Notes: generated by a model from the letters alone, not told the origin. 64,000 nucleotides of DNA from Rhodanobacter soli (GCF_040548735.1 NZ_JBEPSD010000001.1:1860001-1924000); one strand, 5' to 3'. Shown: positions 25,408 to 34,292, counted from the stretch's first letter. Numbers and translations: made by a program.

Positions 25408-28400
25408 CTAGGGGGAATCGGCACCGAGTAACTCGATCTCGGCCAGGACGCGCCTGGCGTTCGTCGTCGCCGCGTCGACCTGCAGGCGGTAGTACGCGTA
25501 CTCGCCCGGTTCCCGCACGGCGAAGGCGCGGGTCTGTTGCGGCCAGGCGAAGCGTTCGTCGTGGCGCGTATCGAGGGTGGACCAGTGCTGCCCGTCGGCG
25601 GATCCCTGCAACCGCCAGGCCGATGGCACCGCGGCCGTGCTGCCCGCGGTCAGCGTAAGCATCGTCACCCGGCGCGGCAGCCCGAAGTACCAGTCGATCG
25701 TGGCCGTGGCGGTGGGCCACGCCACTTCGGTGCCGGAGTCGTTGTCGAACAGCAGTGGCAGGCCCGGGATGACGGGGATGCTGCGAGCCCGGCCCAGTCG
25801 CTTTTCGACGAGATCGTGCAACGGTTGCGGCCGGCCATCGCCGGTGAGCGACGGCGGCAAGGCGTCTTCGTCGCTGGCCCAGCGCGACGGGCGCGGCCCC
25901 ATCGTGAATTCCAGCGTGGCGCCCTGCGCCAGCAGCGCGTGCGGCAGGGTCAGCCGGTGCCATGGCCGGCCGTTCACACGCAATCCCTGCACGTAGCGGT
26001 TGCGGTCGCTGACCGCAGGCGCGTCGATCACCAGGTGCTTGCCGTTCTCCAGCGCGATGTCCATGTGCGGGAAGTACGGCGCGCCGATCACGTATGCCGG
26101 CGTGCCCATGCGCAGCGGATAGAAACCGGCGGCGCTGAACAGGTACCAGGCGGACATCTCGCCGTTGTCCTCGTCGCCCGGGTAGCCCTGGCCGATCTCG
26201 CTGCCGACGTAGAGGCGGCTCAGCACGTCGCGCACCTTGTCCTGCGTCTTCCACGGCTGGCCCGCGTAGTCGTACATGTAGATGATGTGGTGAGAGGGCT
26301 GGTTGCTGTGGCCGTACTGGCCCATGCGCACGTCGCGCGCCTCCAGCATCTCGTGGATCGGCTCGCCGTAGCTGCCGACGTGGAACTCGCCGGGCGTGGC
26401 GAAGAACGCATCAAGCTTCGCCGCCAGCGCGGCGCGGCCGCCGTACAGCGCGGCCAGGCCAGCGCCGTCCTGCGGCGCGTGGAAGGCCATGTTCCAGGCG
26501 TTGGTCTCGGTGTAGTCGCCGCCCCAGCGCAGCGGGTCGAAATGTTTCGGGTCGTAGCGCCACGTGCCGGCGGCGTCGCGACCCACGAAGAAGCCGACGG
26601 CGGGATCGAACAGGTTCGCGTAGCCCAGCGCGCGCTGGCGGAAGTACGCCGCGTCATCGGCGTAGTGCGCGGCGTACGGGTCGTCCGCGGCCGGCGCGGC
26701 CGCCAGCGCGGCCGCGAGATTGCCGATCGCGAAGTCGTTGATGTAGCCGTCCATCGACCAGGACAGGCCTTCGTCGACGCTGCTGTCGGTGTAGCCGTTG
26801 AAGATGGCGTGTTCCAGCCCCTTGCGGCCGGTGCCCGCGAGCGGGCTGACCACGGTGGCATCCTTCAGCGCGGACTGGTAGAACGCGCGCACGTCGAAGT
26901 TGCGCACGCCCTTCAGCCACGCGTCGGCGAATGCCACGTCGGCGCTGGTGCCAACCATCAGGTCGGCGTAGCCGGGCGACGACCAGCGTGCGATCCAGCC
27001 GCCGTCGCGGTACTGCTGCACGAAGCCGTCGATCATTTCGCCAGCTTTGGTCGGCGTGAGCAGCACGTAGGCCGGCCACGCGGTGCGGTAGGTGTCCCAG
27101 AAGCCGTTGTTGACGTAGGGCTTGCCGTCGACGACGCGCGCGCCGGTCTGCGTAGGCGTGTCCGGGCCGACCGGCGCGGAGAACGGGCTGGCGTAGCGGT
27201 AGTGCGGCTGCGTCACCGTGCCGGTGTTCTCGTAGGCGGCGTTCGGATACAGGAACAGCCGGTACAGGTTGGAGTACAGCGTGGTCAGCTCGTCGCGGCT
27301 GGCGCCGCGCACCTTGACGATGCCGAGCTGCGCATCCCACTGCCGCTGCGCGCGTTCGCGCACGTCGTCAAAGGTTTCGTGCGGTGCGATCTCCAGTGCC
27401 AGGTTGCGCCGCGCCTGTTCCAGGCTGATCAGCGAGGTGGCGATGCGCAGGTTCAACACTTTCGTCTTCGTGGTGTCGAAGCCGAACCAGGCGGCCACGC
27501 GGTCGCGGCCTTCGCCGCGAAGCCGGCCGCTCTCGCGCACCGGCCGGTCGAGCGTGCCGTAGAAGAACAGCCGGGTGGCGCCGGCGGAGAGCCGGCTTTT
27601 CACGTCGGACCAGCCGCTGAAGCTGCGCCCGGACGGATCCAGCACGATGCCGCCGCGGTCGTCGCGATTGTCGAACACCAGCTGCGCGCGGTCGCCGCTG
27701 AAGGTGAAGCGGAACATCGCGGCGTGGTCGGTCGGCGCGATCTCGGTGACGATGCCGTTGTCGAAGGCGACGCGATAGGTGTGGGCGTGCGCGGTCTCGT
27801 TCGCATGGCTGAAGCTCAGCGCGCGCGCCGCACGATTCGCGCTCGGCGCGCCGCGGGCCACCGCGGCCGGCATCAGCTGGAAGGTCTGCCGGTCACCCAT
27901 CCACGGACTCGGTTCGTGCGACAGCGCGAAGGCTTCCAGCCGCGGGCGGTTGTCGGCGCCGTTGCGCTGCTGGTACTGGTAGATCCAGTTCGAGCCGGCA
28001 TCGGTCACCGGCGTCCAGAAGTTGAAACCGTGCGGCACGGCCACCGCGGGAAAGTTGTTGCCGCGCGAGAAGCGGTCGTTGGAGTTCGTGCCGCGGCGGG
28101 TGTCGACGAAGTCGCTGGGCCGCCGGCGCGTATCGGCGGGCGAGGCGCCGAGGCGCAGGTCGTCCAGGTAGCCCTCGAAGCTGGCGGCCGGACCGTCGTG
28201 CATCAGCACGATGCGCTTGATCGTGCGCCCGGCGGCGACCGCGCCCACGTCGATCGACAGGTAGTTCCACTGGTCCGGATACAGCGTGCGGCCGTCGCCC
28301 TGCGCGCGCGCCGAGGCGCCGACCCGATGCTGGTCGCGTGCGCCGCGGGTGGACAGCCGGCTGCCGTCGTCGAACAGCAGGTCCACCGCCACATAGGTGG

Positions 28401-28791
28401 AAGGATTGCGCAGGTCGCCCGCATTCGACACCGGGAAGATCAGGTACGACAGCTGCGTGTCCGCCTGCACCGGCAGGTTCACCGCATACAGTTCCGCCGT
28501 CTGCGGGCCACCCGCGCTGCCGCGATAGTGCAGCGCATGCAGCCCGCTGAAGCCGACCCCGGGCTTGGCGGTGAGCGCCGCCGCTGCCGCGGGGCCCCCG
28601 GCCACTTCGGCGGAGAACGACGACGGGGCCGGCGATGCCATGGGTGCCGGCTCCGCCGGCTCGAACGAGCGCAGGAACGTTGCTCCGGGCGTGGCCGCGA
28701 TCGCCAGCATCGGCACCGCGCAGGCCAGCCATAGCCCGCGGCGCAGGTGGCGGCGGGCATGGGCGAATGTCGTCGATGGCAATGCGGTCAC
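25408..28791 (-). CDS. GH92 alpha-mannosidase, secreted
   Basis: Large exported glycoside hydrolase of about 1127 residues. It has a signal peptide (LRRGLWLACAVPMLAIAATP), an N-terminal carbohydrate-binding-like sandwich (SYLIFPVSNAGDLRNPSTYV), the GH92 N-domain (FVDTRRGTNSNDRFSRGNNF, AVAVPHGFNFWTPVTDAG) and the catalytic barrel with QGYPGDEDNGEMSAWYLFS and ALENGKHLVIDAP. A C-terminal discoidin-like domain contains VAWPTATATIDWYFGLP. GH92 enzymes are Ca2+-dependent exo-alpha-mannosidases acting on N-glycan or yeast mannan. GTG 28791 is chosen (GAGG six bases upstream, leader follows); ATG 28866 would add 25 non-leader-like residues. No other glycan genes lie nearby. Confidence 0.93.
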   Translation of the reverse strand: MTALPSTTFAHARRHLRRGLWLACAVPMLAIAATPGATFLRSFEPAEPAPMASPAPSSFSAEVAGGPAAAAALTAKPGVGFSGLHALHYRGSAGGPQTAELYAVNLPVQADTQLSYLIFPVSNAGDLRNPSTYVAVDLLFDDGSRLSTRGARDQHRVGASARAQGDGRTLYPDQWNYLSIDVGAVAAGRTIKRIVLMHDGPAASFEGYLDDLRLGASPADTRRRPSDFVDTRRGTNSNDRFSRGNNFPAVAVPHGFNFWTPVTDAGSNWIYQYQQRNGADNRPRLEAFALSHEPSPWMGDRQTFQLMPAAVARGAPSANRAARALSFSHANETAHAHTYRVAFDNGIVTEIAPTDHAAMFRFTFSGDRAQLVFDNRDDRGGIVLDPSGRSFSGWSDVKSRLSAGATRLFFYGTLDRPVRESGRLRGEGRDRVAAWFGFDTTKTKVLNLRIATSLISLEQARRNLALEIAPHETFDDVRERAQRQWDAQLGIVKVRGASRDELTTLYSNLYRLFLYPNAAYENTGTVTQPHYRYASPFSAPVGPDTPTQTGARVVDGKPYVNNGFWDTYRTAWPAYVLLTPTKAGEMIDGFVQQYRDGGWIARWSSPGYADLMVGTSADVAFADAWLKGVRNFDVRAFYQSALKDATVVSPLAGTGRKGLEHAIFNGYTDSSVDEGLSWSMDGYINDFAIGNLAAALAAAPAADDPYAAHYADDAAYFRQRALGYANLFDPAVGFFVGRDAAGTWRYDPKHFDPLRWGGDYTETNAWNMAFHAPQDGAGLAALYGGRAALAAKLDAFFATPGEFHVGSYGEPIHEMLEARDVRMGQYGHSNQPSHHIIYMYDYAGQPWKTQDKVRDVLSRLYVGSEIGQGYPGDEDNGEMSAWYLFSAAGFYPLRMGTPAYVIGAPYFPHMDIALENGKHLVIDAPAVSDRNRYVQGLRVNGRPWHRLTLPHALLAQGATLEFTMGPRPSRWASDEDALPPSLTGDGRPQPLHDLVEKRLGRARSIPVIPGLPLLFDNDSGTEVAWPTATATIDWYFGLPRRVTMLTLTAGSTAAVPSAWRLQGSADGQHWSTLDTRHDERFAWPQQTRAFAVREPGEYAYYRLQVDAATTNARRVLAEIELLGADSP

Positions 28792-28957
28792 GGCCAGCCT
28801 CGGTGTCGATGAGAGCAACGGTATTTCGTGCGGTCGCGCCGGCCGGCATGTGATGGCCAGAGGCATGGAAACGCCGGCATGACGGGATTTGTATCGATCC
28901 AAATTTGTTCTGTCAAACCGCGCCGCAGCATTCGCGGCGGACCGGACGGCAGCCCGG

Positions 28958-29977
28958 TCAGCTGGTGGCCGGGGCGGCGTCCGCCACCGCATTGAAGCGC
29001 GTGGCGATGTAGTCGTCGGTGTAGCTGGTCATGCCGTAGCCGCGGATGAAACCGCAGTGGCCGCCGTACGGCGCGATGTCCAGCTCGACGTTGGCCGGCA
29101 GTTCGAGCTTCTCGAAGCCGCTGACCGGGATCACCGGATCGTCCTTGGCGGTGAGGATGGTGGCGGGAATCTGCATCGCCTGCATGATGTCGCCGGCCAC
29201 CGAATAGCCGTCCAGATACTGTTGCAGCGACTTGAAGTCGGTATGCCGCCGTACCATCGACTCGGTCAGCCCGCGCAGATGCTGGTTCAACTCGGACATC
29301 TCGAAATACTGGTGCTGCGGGAACGCCTTCTGCTTGGCCAGCAGCGAGTGCCGCCACTTGCGCATGAAGTACGCCTGGTAGAACCACGGCGCGGATTCCT
29401 CCAGCGAGAACAGGCCCTCGCCGGGGTCGATGATCGGGCACACCGCCAGCACGTAGCTCAGCGGGACGCCGACCAGCGAGGTCTGCATCGCCGCGCGCAG
29501 CGCGAAATTGCCGCCCAGCGAAAAGCCGGCCAGCGCCATCGGCCGCGCCGGCCAGCGCTCGGCGATGTCGCCCAAGGCGTGCACCACCTCGTCGAGGCGG
29601 CAGGAGTGGAACAGCGCCTCGTTGAGCCCGTGGCTGTCGCCGTGGTCGCGGAAGTTCAGCCGGAAGATGTCCCAGCCGTCGGCGAGCAGGCGGCTGCCGG
29701 TCTGCAGCACATAGGTGGAATCGACGCTGCCTTCCCAGCCATGGAACAGCACGGCCAGGCCGCGCGACTGCGCCCGGGTCTGCTGCGCGGTATACGCGCC
29801 GGTGAGGCGCACGCCGCCGCCGCCGTCGACCACCACCGCCTCGGCGCCCTGCAGCACGGTTTTCGCGGCGCGCGGCAACAGGAGGCGGCGCACCCCGCTG
29901 GAGGACAGCATGGTCTGGATGTGACCACTGCGCAGCGGCCAGGGCGGTCGGAAATCCTTTCCGTGCAGCAGGCTCAT
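28958..29977 (-). CDS. YheT-like alpha/beta hydrolase
   Basis: Hydrolase of 339 residues of the YheT/ABHD1-3 family. The start FRPPWPLRSGHIQTMLSSSG is typical. Nucleophile Ser153 lies in LAGFSLGGNFALR; the acid is in TAKDDPVIPVSGF and the His in APYGGHCGFIRG. Eukaryotic relatives are lipid lipases; the bacterial substrate is unsettled. The gene start overlaps the PlsC-like gene stop by four bases, so the pair is translated together. This suggests joint action on lipid acyl chains, which is inference. No membrane segments are present. Confidence 0.9.
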   Translation of the reverse strand: MSLLHGKDFRPPWPLRSGHIQTMLSSSGVRRLLLPRAAKTVLQGAEAVVVDGGGGVRLTGAYTAQQTRAQSRGLAVLFHGWEGSVDSTYVLQTGSRLLADGWDIFRLNFRDHGDSHGLNEALFHSCRLDEVVHALGDIAERWPARPMALAGFSLGGNFALRAAMQTSLVGVPLSYVLAVCPIIDPGEGLFSLEESAPWFYQAYFMRKWRHSLLAKQKAFPQHQYFEMSELNQHLRGLTESMVRRHTDFKSLQQYLDGYSVAGDIMQAMQIPATILTAKDDPVIPVSGFEKLELPANVELDIAPYGGHCGFIRGYGMTSYTDDYIATRFNAVADAAPATS

Positions 29978-30774
29978 CCGGGGCGGTCTTCCAGCGCGGC
30001 GGCGATGCGTTCGCGCGACAGCTCGGCCATGCGCCGGCGTGCATCCGGTGCGGCCGGTACCGGCGCCAGGAAGTGCACCTCGGCATCCATCGGCGCCTCG
30101 CCCAGCATGCGCACGATGTTGTGCAGGAAACTCTCGTCCTCGCGGAAGCCGGCATCGATCGCTCGGCGTCCGTCGCGGGCGAAGCGCAACGCCACCGGCT
30201 GCACCGGCACTTCGGCATCCAGCGCGGCCTGGAAGATGCGCGCGTGGAAGATCTTCAGCACGCCGTTGTAGCCGGTGCCGCCTTCCGGGAACACCGCCAC
30301 CGAACGGCCGCTGCGCATCCGCTCGACCATCGCCTGCATCACCGTGGACAGCGAATGGTTGCTGCCGCGGCGATGGAAGATGGTGCCGCCGTTCCGTGCC
30401 AGCCAGCCGACCAGCGGCCAGCCGGCGATCTCCGCCTTGGCCACGAAGCAGGCAGCGCGCTGGCTGTGCAGCATCACGATATCGATCCACGAGGTGTGGT
30501 TGGCGACGAACAGCACCGGGTCGCGCTGCGCCTCGCCGATGCGCACCGAGCGCAGGCCGAAGACACGCAGCAGATTGACCGACCACCAGCGGATCATGCG
30601 GTGCGCGAACGGCTCACGGCCGTTTTTCATCACCACATGCTGGTTCCAGCTGAGGATCAGCGAGCACAGCAGGATGCCCAGCACGATGTGCAGCAGCAGC
30701 AACGGCACCCGCCACAGGTAACGCAGCGGGCGCAGCAGGTCGCGGTCGGGCTCGGTGGCGGTATCGATGCTCAT
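29974..30774 (-). CDS. 1-acyl-sn-glycerol-3-phosphate acyltransferase (PlsC-like)
   Basis: Membrane-bound acyltransferase of 266 residues, with an N-terminal transmembrane helix (LLLLHIVLGILLCSLILSW). The HX4D catalytic motif is NHTSWID (His93/Asp98), and the substrate-binding motif is VFPEGGTGYN. These define LPA acyltransferases that acylate the sn-2 position in phospholipid synthesis or act on related lipids such as ornithine lipid. It precedes and overlaps the YheT-like hydrolase gene. The essential PlsC may be encoded elsewhere; this could be a second paralogue. Confidence 0.9.
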   Translation of the reverse strand: MSIDTATEPDRDLLRPLRYLWRVPLLLLHIVLGILLCSLILSWNQHVVMKNGREPFAHRMIRWWSVNLLRVFGLRSVRIGEAQRDPVLFVANHTSWIDIVMLHSQRAACFVAKAEIAGWPLVGWLARNGGTIFHRRGSNHSLSTVMQAMVERMRSGRSVAVFPEGGTGYNGVLKIFHARIFQAALDAEVPVQPVALRFARDGRRAIDAGFREDESFLHNIVRMLGEAPMDAEVHFLAPVPAAPDARRRMAELSRERIAAALEDRPG

Positions 30775-30814
30775 CAGTCGGTTAGTTTAGCGTCAGTTGA
30801 TGCGCGCGAGAGAC

Positions 30815-31291
30815 TCAACGTTCGAGCTGGGCCAGCGGCAACGACGGCGAACGCTTCACCGTGCGCAGCACGAAACTGGAATTGACGTCGGCCACCCCCG
30901 CGGCGTTCAGCAGATGATCGAGCAGGAAGCGCGAGAAGTCCTTGAGGTCGGCCACATAGACATGCAGCAGGTAATCCATGTCGCCGGTCAGCGCGTGGCA
31001 GGCGACCACCTCGTCCCAGCCGTTGACGTGCTCGACGAAGCCTTCGATCGCCGCGCTCTCGTGCTTGGTCAGCTGCACCCGCACGAACGCCTGCAGGCCG
31101 AGCCCCACCGCCTGCGGATCGACCTGCGCGGCATAGCCGGTGATGACCCGATCCGCCTCCAGCCGCTGCAGCCGGCGCAGGCAGGCCGACGGCGACAGGC
31201 TGACCCGCTCGGCCAGTTCGGCGTTGGTGATGCGGCCTTCGCTCTGCAGCACGGCGAGCATGCGCAGGTCGGTGCGGTCGAGTGTCGTCAT
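30815..31291 (-). CDS. Lrp/AsnC-family transcriptional regulator
   Basis: Regulator of 158 residues. The N-terminal HTH is LDRTDLRMLAVLQSEGRITN then AELAERVSLSPSACLRRLQR, and the C-terminal AsnC ligand domain includes VACHALTGDMDYLLHVYVAD. ATG 31291 is chosen; a TTG two codons earlier is possible. It is divergent from phhA with 137 bp between, the usual arrangement for a local aromatic amino-acid regulator. The ligand is probably Phe or Tyr by analogy with PhhR/Lrp-type systems, but no direct evidence is seen. Confidence 0.92.
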   Translation of the reverse strand: MTTLDRTDLRMLAVLQSEGRITNAELAERVSLSPSACLRRLQRLEADRVITGYAAQVDPQAVGLGLQAFVRVQLTKHESAAIEGFVEHVNGWDEVVACHALTGDMDYLLHVYVADLKDFSRFLLDHLLNAAGVADVNSSFVLRTVKRSPSLPLAQLER

Positions 31292-31309
31292 GTGCAATAA
31301 ACCTCACAC

Positions 31310-31340
31310 AATGCATCGATTCAAGCAAGAATAGTGCATT
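31310..31340. promoter_or_regulatory. AT-rich lrp/phhA intergenic region with inverted arms
   Basis: AATGCA at 31310-31315 and TGCATT at 31335-31340 are exact inverted arms with a 19-bp AT-rich centre, in one of the few AT-rich tracts of the window. It lies between the divergent Lrp and phhA starts, a good position for an Lrp-type operator controlling both. No convincing -35/-10 pair could be fixed. Confidence 0.4.
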
Positions 31341-31428
31341 CACTACGCCAATCAGGGCAACAAAACAACCCTGGTGCGGCGAAACCGCCGTATGCTGGAA
31401 GCCTGCCCAAGCCGCATCGGAGTACGCC

Positions 31429-32316
31429 ATGGACACGCCCCGCAAAGTCGAACACCAGCAGACCGACCGCGGCTACGTGCCGGTGTACGCCACCGGCGTG
31501 GTCGAGCAGCCGTGGGCCAGCTACAGCAAGACCGACCACGAGGTGTGGGACACCTTGTACAAGCGCCAGCGTGAGCTGCTGCCCGGGCGTGCCTGCAAGG
31601 AGTTCATGGCCGGCGTGGAGCGCTTCGGCCTCGGCGACGGCGGCATCCCGAAATTCGCCGAGCTGAACAAGGTGCTTGGCGCCGCCACCGGCTGGGAGCT
31701 GGTGGCGGTGGAAGGCCTGCTGCCGGACGAGGTGTTCTTCGACCACCTGGCCAACCGCCGCTTCCCGGTCAGCTGGTGGATCCGCAAACCCGACCAGCTC
31801 GACTACCTCAGCGAACCGGACCTGTTCCACGACCTGTTCGGCCACGTGCCGCTGCTGCTCAATCCGGTGTTCGCCGATTACATGCAAGCCTACGGCCGCG
31901 GCGGCATGAAGGCATTCGCGATCGGCCCCGACGCGCTGATGAACCTGACCCGCCTGTACTGGTACACGGTGGAGTTCGGCCTGATCAACACCAGCGAGGG
32001 CATGCGCATCTACGGCGCCGGCATCGTCAGCTCCAAGGGCGAGTCGATCTACAGCCTGGATTCGCCCTCGCCGAACCGCATCGGCTTCGGCCTGGAACGC
32101 GTGATGAGCACGCGCTACCGCATCGACACCTACCAGCAGACCTACTTCGTGATCGACAGCTTCGAGCAGCTGTTCGAGGCGACCCATCCCGACTTCACGC
32201 CGATCTACGCGGAGCTCAAGCAACAGCCCGCACATGCGGCCGGCGACGTGCTGGACAGCGACCGCGTGTTCACCCGTGGCGATCGCGTGGGCTGGGCCAC
32301 CAACGCGGATACCTGA
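31429..32316 (+). CDS. phhA: Phenylalanine 4-monooxygenase
   Basis: Converts L-phenylalanine to L-tyrosine using tetrahydrobiopterin-type cofactor, O2 and iron, the first step of phenylalanine catabolism. It has 295 residues, the single-domain bacterial size. Iron ligands are all present: His134 and His139 in LFHDLFGHVPLL, and Glu182 in YWYTVEFGL. Other signatures are DEVFFDHLANRRFPVSWWIR and GIVSSKGESIYSL. ATG 31429 has GGAG upstream. The expected partner pterin dehydratase (phhB) is not next to it. The divergent Lrp gene probably controls it. Confidence 0.96.
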   Translation: MDTPRKVEHQQTDRGYVPVYATGVVEQPWASYSKTDHEVWDTLYKRQRELLPGRACKEFMAGVERFGLGDGGIPKFAELNKVLGAATGWELVAVEGLLPDEVFFDHLANRRFPVSWWIRKPDQLDYLSEPDLFHDLFGHVPLLLNPVFADYMQAYGRGGMKAFAIGPDALMNLTRLYWYTVEFGLINTSEGMRIYGAGIVSSKGESIYSLDSPSPNRIGFGLERVMSTRYRIDTYQQTYFVIDSFEQLFEATHPDFTPIYAELKQQPAHAAGDVLDSDRVFTRGDRVGWATNADT

Positions 32317-32323
32317 GCGCGGA

Positions 32324-33004
32324 TCAGCGCAGCGTCGCGTCCAGCCAGGGCTTCACCACCCCGATCCACAGTGCATAGCCCTGGCGGTTCATGTGCAGGC
32401 CATCGGCGATGAACCATCGCGACTGCGGCTGGCCGTCCTTGCCCAACATGGGCGTAAAGACGTCCAGATAAGCAACGCCCGTCTGGTTCGCCGCGTACGA
32501 TCGCACCAGCGCATTCGCCTCGCGGATCTTCGGCAACAGCGCCTGGCGCGCCACACTGGGCTTGATCGCGATGAAGGCGATCGGCACGCCGGGATCGAGC
32601 GAACGCGCCTTGCGCACGAAGGCGGCGAAGTCATCGCGCACGTGTGCCGGGCTGTCGCCGTCCTGCAGGTCGTTGTCGCCGGCGTACATCACGATCGCGC
32701 GCGGATGGTACGGCGCCACGATGCGGTCGGCGAAGAAGGTGGCATCGTCGATCTCCGAGCCGCCGAAGCCGCGGTTGAGCGTGCGCACGCCGGGGAAATC
32801 CGCCGCCAGCGAGGTCCACATGCGGATCGACGAACTGCCGATGAACAGCACCGCGCCAGGCGCCGGCGGATGCGCGCGGTCGCCGGCCTGGAATGCGGCG
32901 ATCTCGGCGTTCCATTGCGCGTGGTCGTTCTCGCGGTTGTCGCGCGCCGCCGCCAGCAACGGCCACAGCAGCAGGAACAGCAGCAGATTGCGCAGGGTCT
33001 TCAT
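32324..33004 (-). CDS. Exported SGNH/GDSL hydrolase
   Basis: Secreted esterase/lipase-like protein of 226 residues: signal peptide LRNLLLFLLLWPLLAAARD, block I VLFIGSSSIRMW with the nucleophile Ser, block II GFGGSEIDD, block III VMYAGDNDLQDG, and block V FIADGLHMNRQGY with catalytic Asp and His. All four SGNH blocks are intact. Members deacetylate polysaccharides or lipids. The upstream boundary is ATG 33004. The gene follows the RES toxin gene (30 bp) on the same strand but probably has an unrelated function. Confidence 0.92.
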   Translation of the reverse strand: MKTLRNLLLFLLLWPLLAAARDNRENDHAQWNAEIAAFQAGDRAHPPAPGAVLFIGSSSIRMWTSLAADFPGVRTLNRGFGGSEIDDATFFADRIVAPYHPRAIVMYAGDNDLQDGDSPAHVRDDFAAFVRKARSLDPGVPIAFIAIKPSVARQALLPKIREANALVRSYAANQTGVAYLDVFTPMLGKDGQPQSRWFIADGLHMNRQGYALWIGVVKPWLDATLR

Positions 33005-33033
33005 CGGCTCGCCTCGTCGGGTACGCCCACAGC

Positions 33034-33723
33034 CTAGCGCTGCCGCGGCAACTCCGAAACCGCCAGCACCTGCGCGATGCGCGTGCCGTCCCAGCGGTAC
33101 ACCAGATGCTGCGCCTGCGTGCACGGCGCCACCGCGTCGGGCTGAAACGCGGCCAGGCATTCGCCGCCGCGATGGCGGGCGCTGTCGTAGACGATGCCGT
33201 TGGAGCCCGCATCGCGCAGCTCGCGCGCCAGTTTGACGCTGGCCGTATAGGCGTCCGGATCGTGCTCGGCCTTCCAACCGCCGCGGATATCGTGCAGCTT
33301 GCTGTCGACGCTGGTGCGGTAACAGCGCATCTCGATGTCGCAGACCGGTTCGGCGGTGGCGGCAAGGAAGCGCTCGCGGTGATACACGGTTTCCTCGACC
33401 GCGGTGGCGACGCTGTGCGCGGCGTAGAACACGCCCCACGTGCCGTCGGAGAAGCGGCTGCCCTCCGGGTTGAGATGGGTGAACGCGGCCATCACCGGCG
33501 TGGAGCCCGGCCCGCTGATGCGATGTTCCCGCGGCACCTGTTTCAGCGCGCCGGCTTCCTCGCGCAGGCGCGGATTGGTCAGCGCCTCGATCGCGAACAG
33601 CGCGTCGAGGTCGGCCGGGTCGGCGATGCGGTCGTACACCCCGACCGGCGGAAAGCGGCTGGGCACGATGCGGTAGGCCTGGTTCCAGCGGATGCGTTTG
33701 ACGGGCGGCAGTTCAATTGGCAT
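33034..33723 (-). CDS. RES-domain toxin (NAD+-degrading type)
   Basis: Toxin of a type II RES/Xre toxin-antitoxin module, 229 residues. RES toxins are NAD+ phosphorylase/hydrolase-like enzymes. The conserved core is seen as SRFSDGTWGVFYAAHSVATA then VEETVYHRERFL, which supplies the Arg, Tyr and Glu expected, with earlier YRIVPSRFPPVGVY. ATG 33723 has GGGAG five bases away. The antitoxin gene is upstream, separated by 104 bp holding a family A repeat half. Normal RES/Xre pairs are tighter or overlapping, so this spacing is unusual. Confidence 0.88.
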   Translation of the reverse strand: MPIELPPVKRIRWNQAYRIVPSRFPPVGVYDRIADPADLDALFAIEALTNPRLREEAGALKQVPREHRISGPGSTPVMAAFTHLNPEGSRFSDGTWGVFYAAHSVATAVEETVYHRERFLAATAEPVCDIEMRCYRTSVDSKLHDIRGGWKAEHDPDAYTASVKLARELRDAGSNGIVYDSARHRGGECLAAFQPDAVAPCTQAQHLVYRWDGTRIAQVLAVSELPRQR

Positions 33724-33741
33724 CAGGGCTCCCTAATGTGC

Positions 33742-33777
33742 TCCCTTCCAGCCTCCCTGCTTGCAGGGGGAGGAGCC
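33742..33777. repeat. Family A REP half-unit between antitoxin and toxin
   Basis: CCTCCCTGC-TT-GCAGGGGGAGG (33752-33774) is the same stem as in the family A elements at 1028-1150 and 40125-40230, with two bases lost from one arm. Only one unit is present rather than an inverted pair. It begins about 18 bp upstream of the toxin start codon and could limit toxin translation or terminate part of the antitoxin message. Confidence 0.72.
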
Positions 33778-33827
33778 AAGCGTGTCTCGCAACCGTCTCG
33801 TCGATCGCGACCGCGCATGCGCTTCGC

Positions 33828-34238
33828 TCAGCCGCGCTGCGCATCCAGGTACTGGCGCACCACATACAGGTCGGCGACGTTGCCGGACAGCATGCGTTCC
33901 AGCGCGGAGTGGCCGCCGAACAGCGGCGCCGTGTTCGGCTTGTGCAGCCAGGCATCGGCCTGGGCCGGATCCGGGAACAGGATCTGCAGCGACTTCCAGA
34001 TGCCCAGCAGGTAGCTGATCCGCTCCAGCGTGTCGCGTCCCAGGGCACCGCCCTGCTGGCGCTTCCACTTGTAGAAGGTCGACTCCGGCGGATCGCCGAG
34101 CAGCCTGCGCTGGTCGGCGATGCGCAGTTTCCAGTGCTCGGCGAGCTTGAAGAACGCACGCAACGCCGGATCGGCGAGCGTATCCGGCGCTGCATGACGC
34201 GGCGCGACTTCGGCGATGCGGGTCGAATGAGCAGTCAT
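33828..34238 (-). CDS. MbcA/ParS/Xre antitoxin of the RES toxin
   Basis: Antitoxin of 136 residues. The N-terminal half is an Xre-like HTH (FFKLAEHWKLRIADQRRLLG then DPPESTFYKWKRQQ). The C-terminal half is the MbcA/ParS/Xre antitoxin toxin-binding domain (LERISYLLGIWKSLQILF, then DPAQADAWLHKPNTAPLFGG, ending VADLYVVRQYLDAQRG). Both halves are intact. It precedes the RES toxin on the same strand, the standard order. A 20-bp near-palindrome lies 35 bp upstream of its start and is a good candidate autoregulatory operator. Confidence 0.9.
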   Translation of the reverse strand: MTAHSTRIAEVAPRHAAPDTLADPALRAFFKLAEHWKLRIADQRRLLGDPPESTFYKWKRQQGGALGRDTLERISYLLGIWKSLQILFPDPAQADAWLHKPNTAPLFGGHSALERMLSGNVADLYVVRQYLDAQRG

Positions 34239-34272
34239 GGCACTCGCTCTCCCTGTGAAGTTACGTGAAATA

Positions 34273-34292
34273 TTACTCCATAAATGCAGTAA
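34273..34292. promoter_or_regulatory. Near-perfect palindrome upstream of the antitoxin, probable operator
   Basis: TTACTCCATAAATGCAGTAA reads as an inverted repeat with arms TTACT.CAT / ATG.AGTAA (one mismatched position in each arm). It lies in an AT-rich island 35-54 bp upstream of the antitoxin start codon, where a promoter/operator is expected. Xre-type antitoxins bind such palindromes to repress their own operon. Confidence 0.6.

Noticed and set aside
25537..28734. A ~1065-codon frame opposite the GH92 mannosidase
   Set aside because: Arg/Val/His-rich antisense frame without domains; the mannosidase on the other strand has full family motifs.
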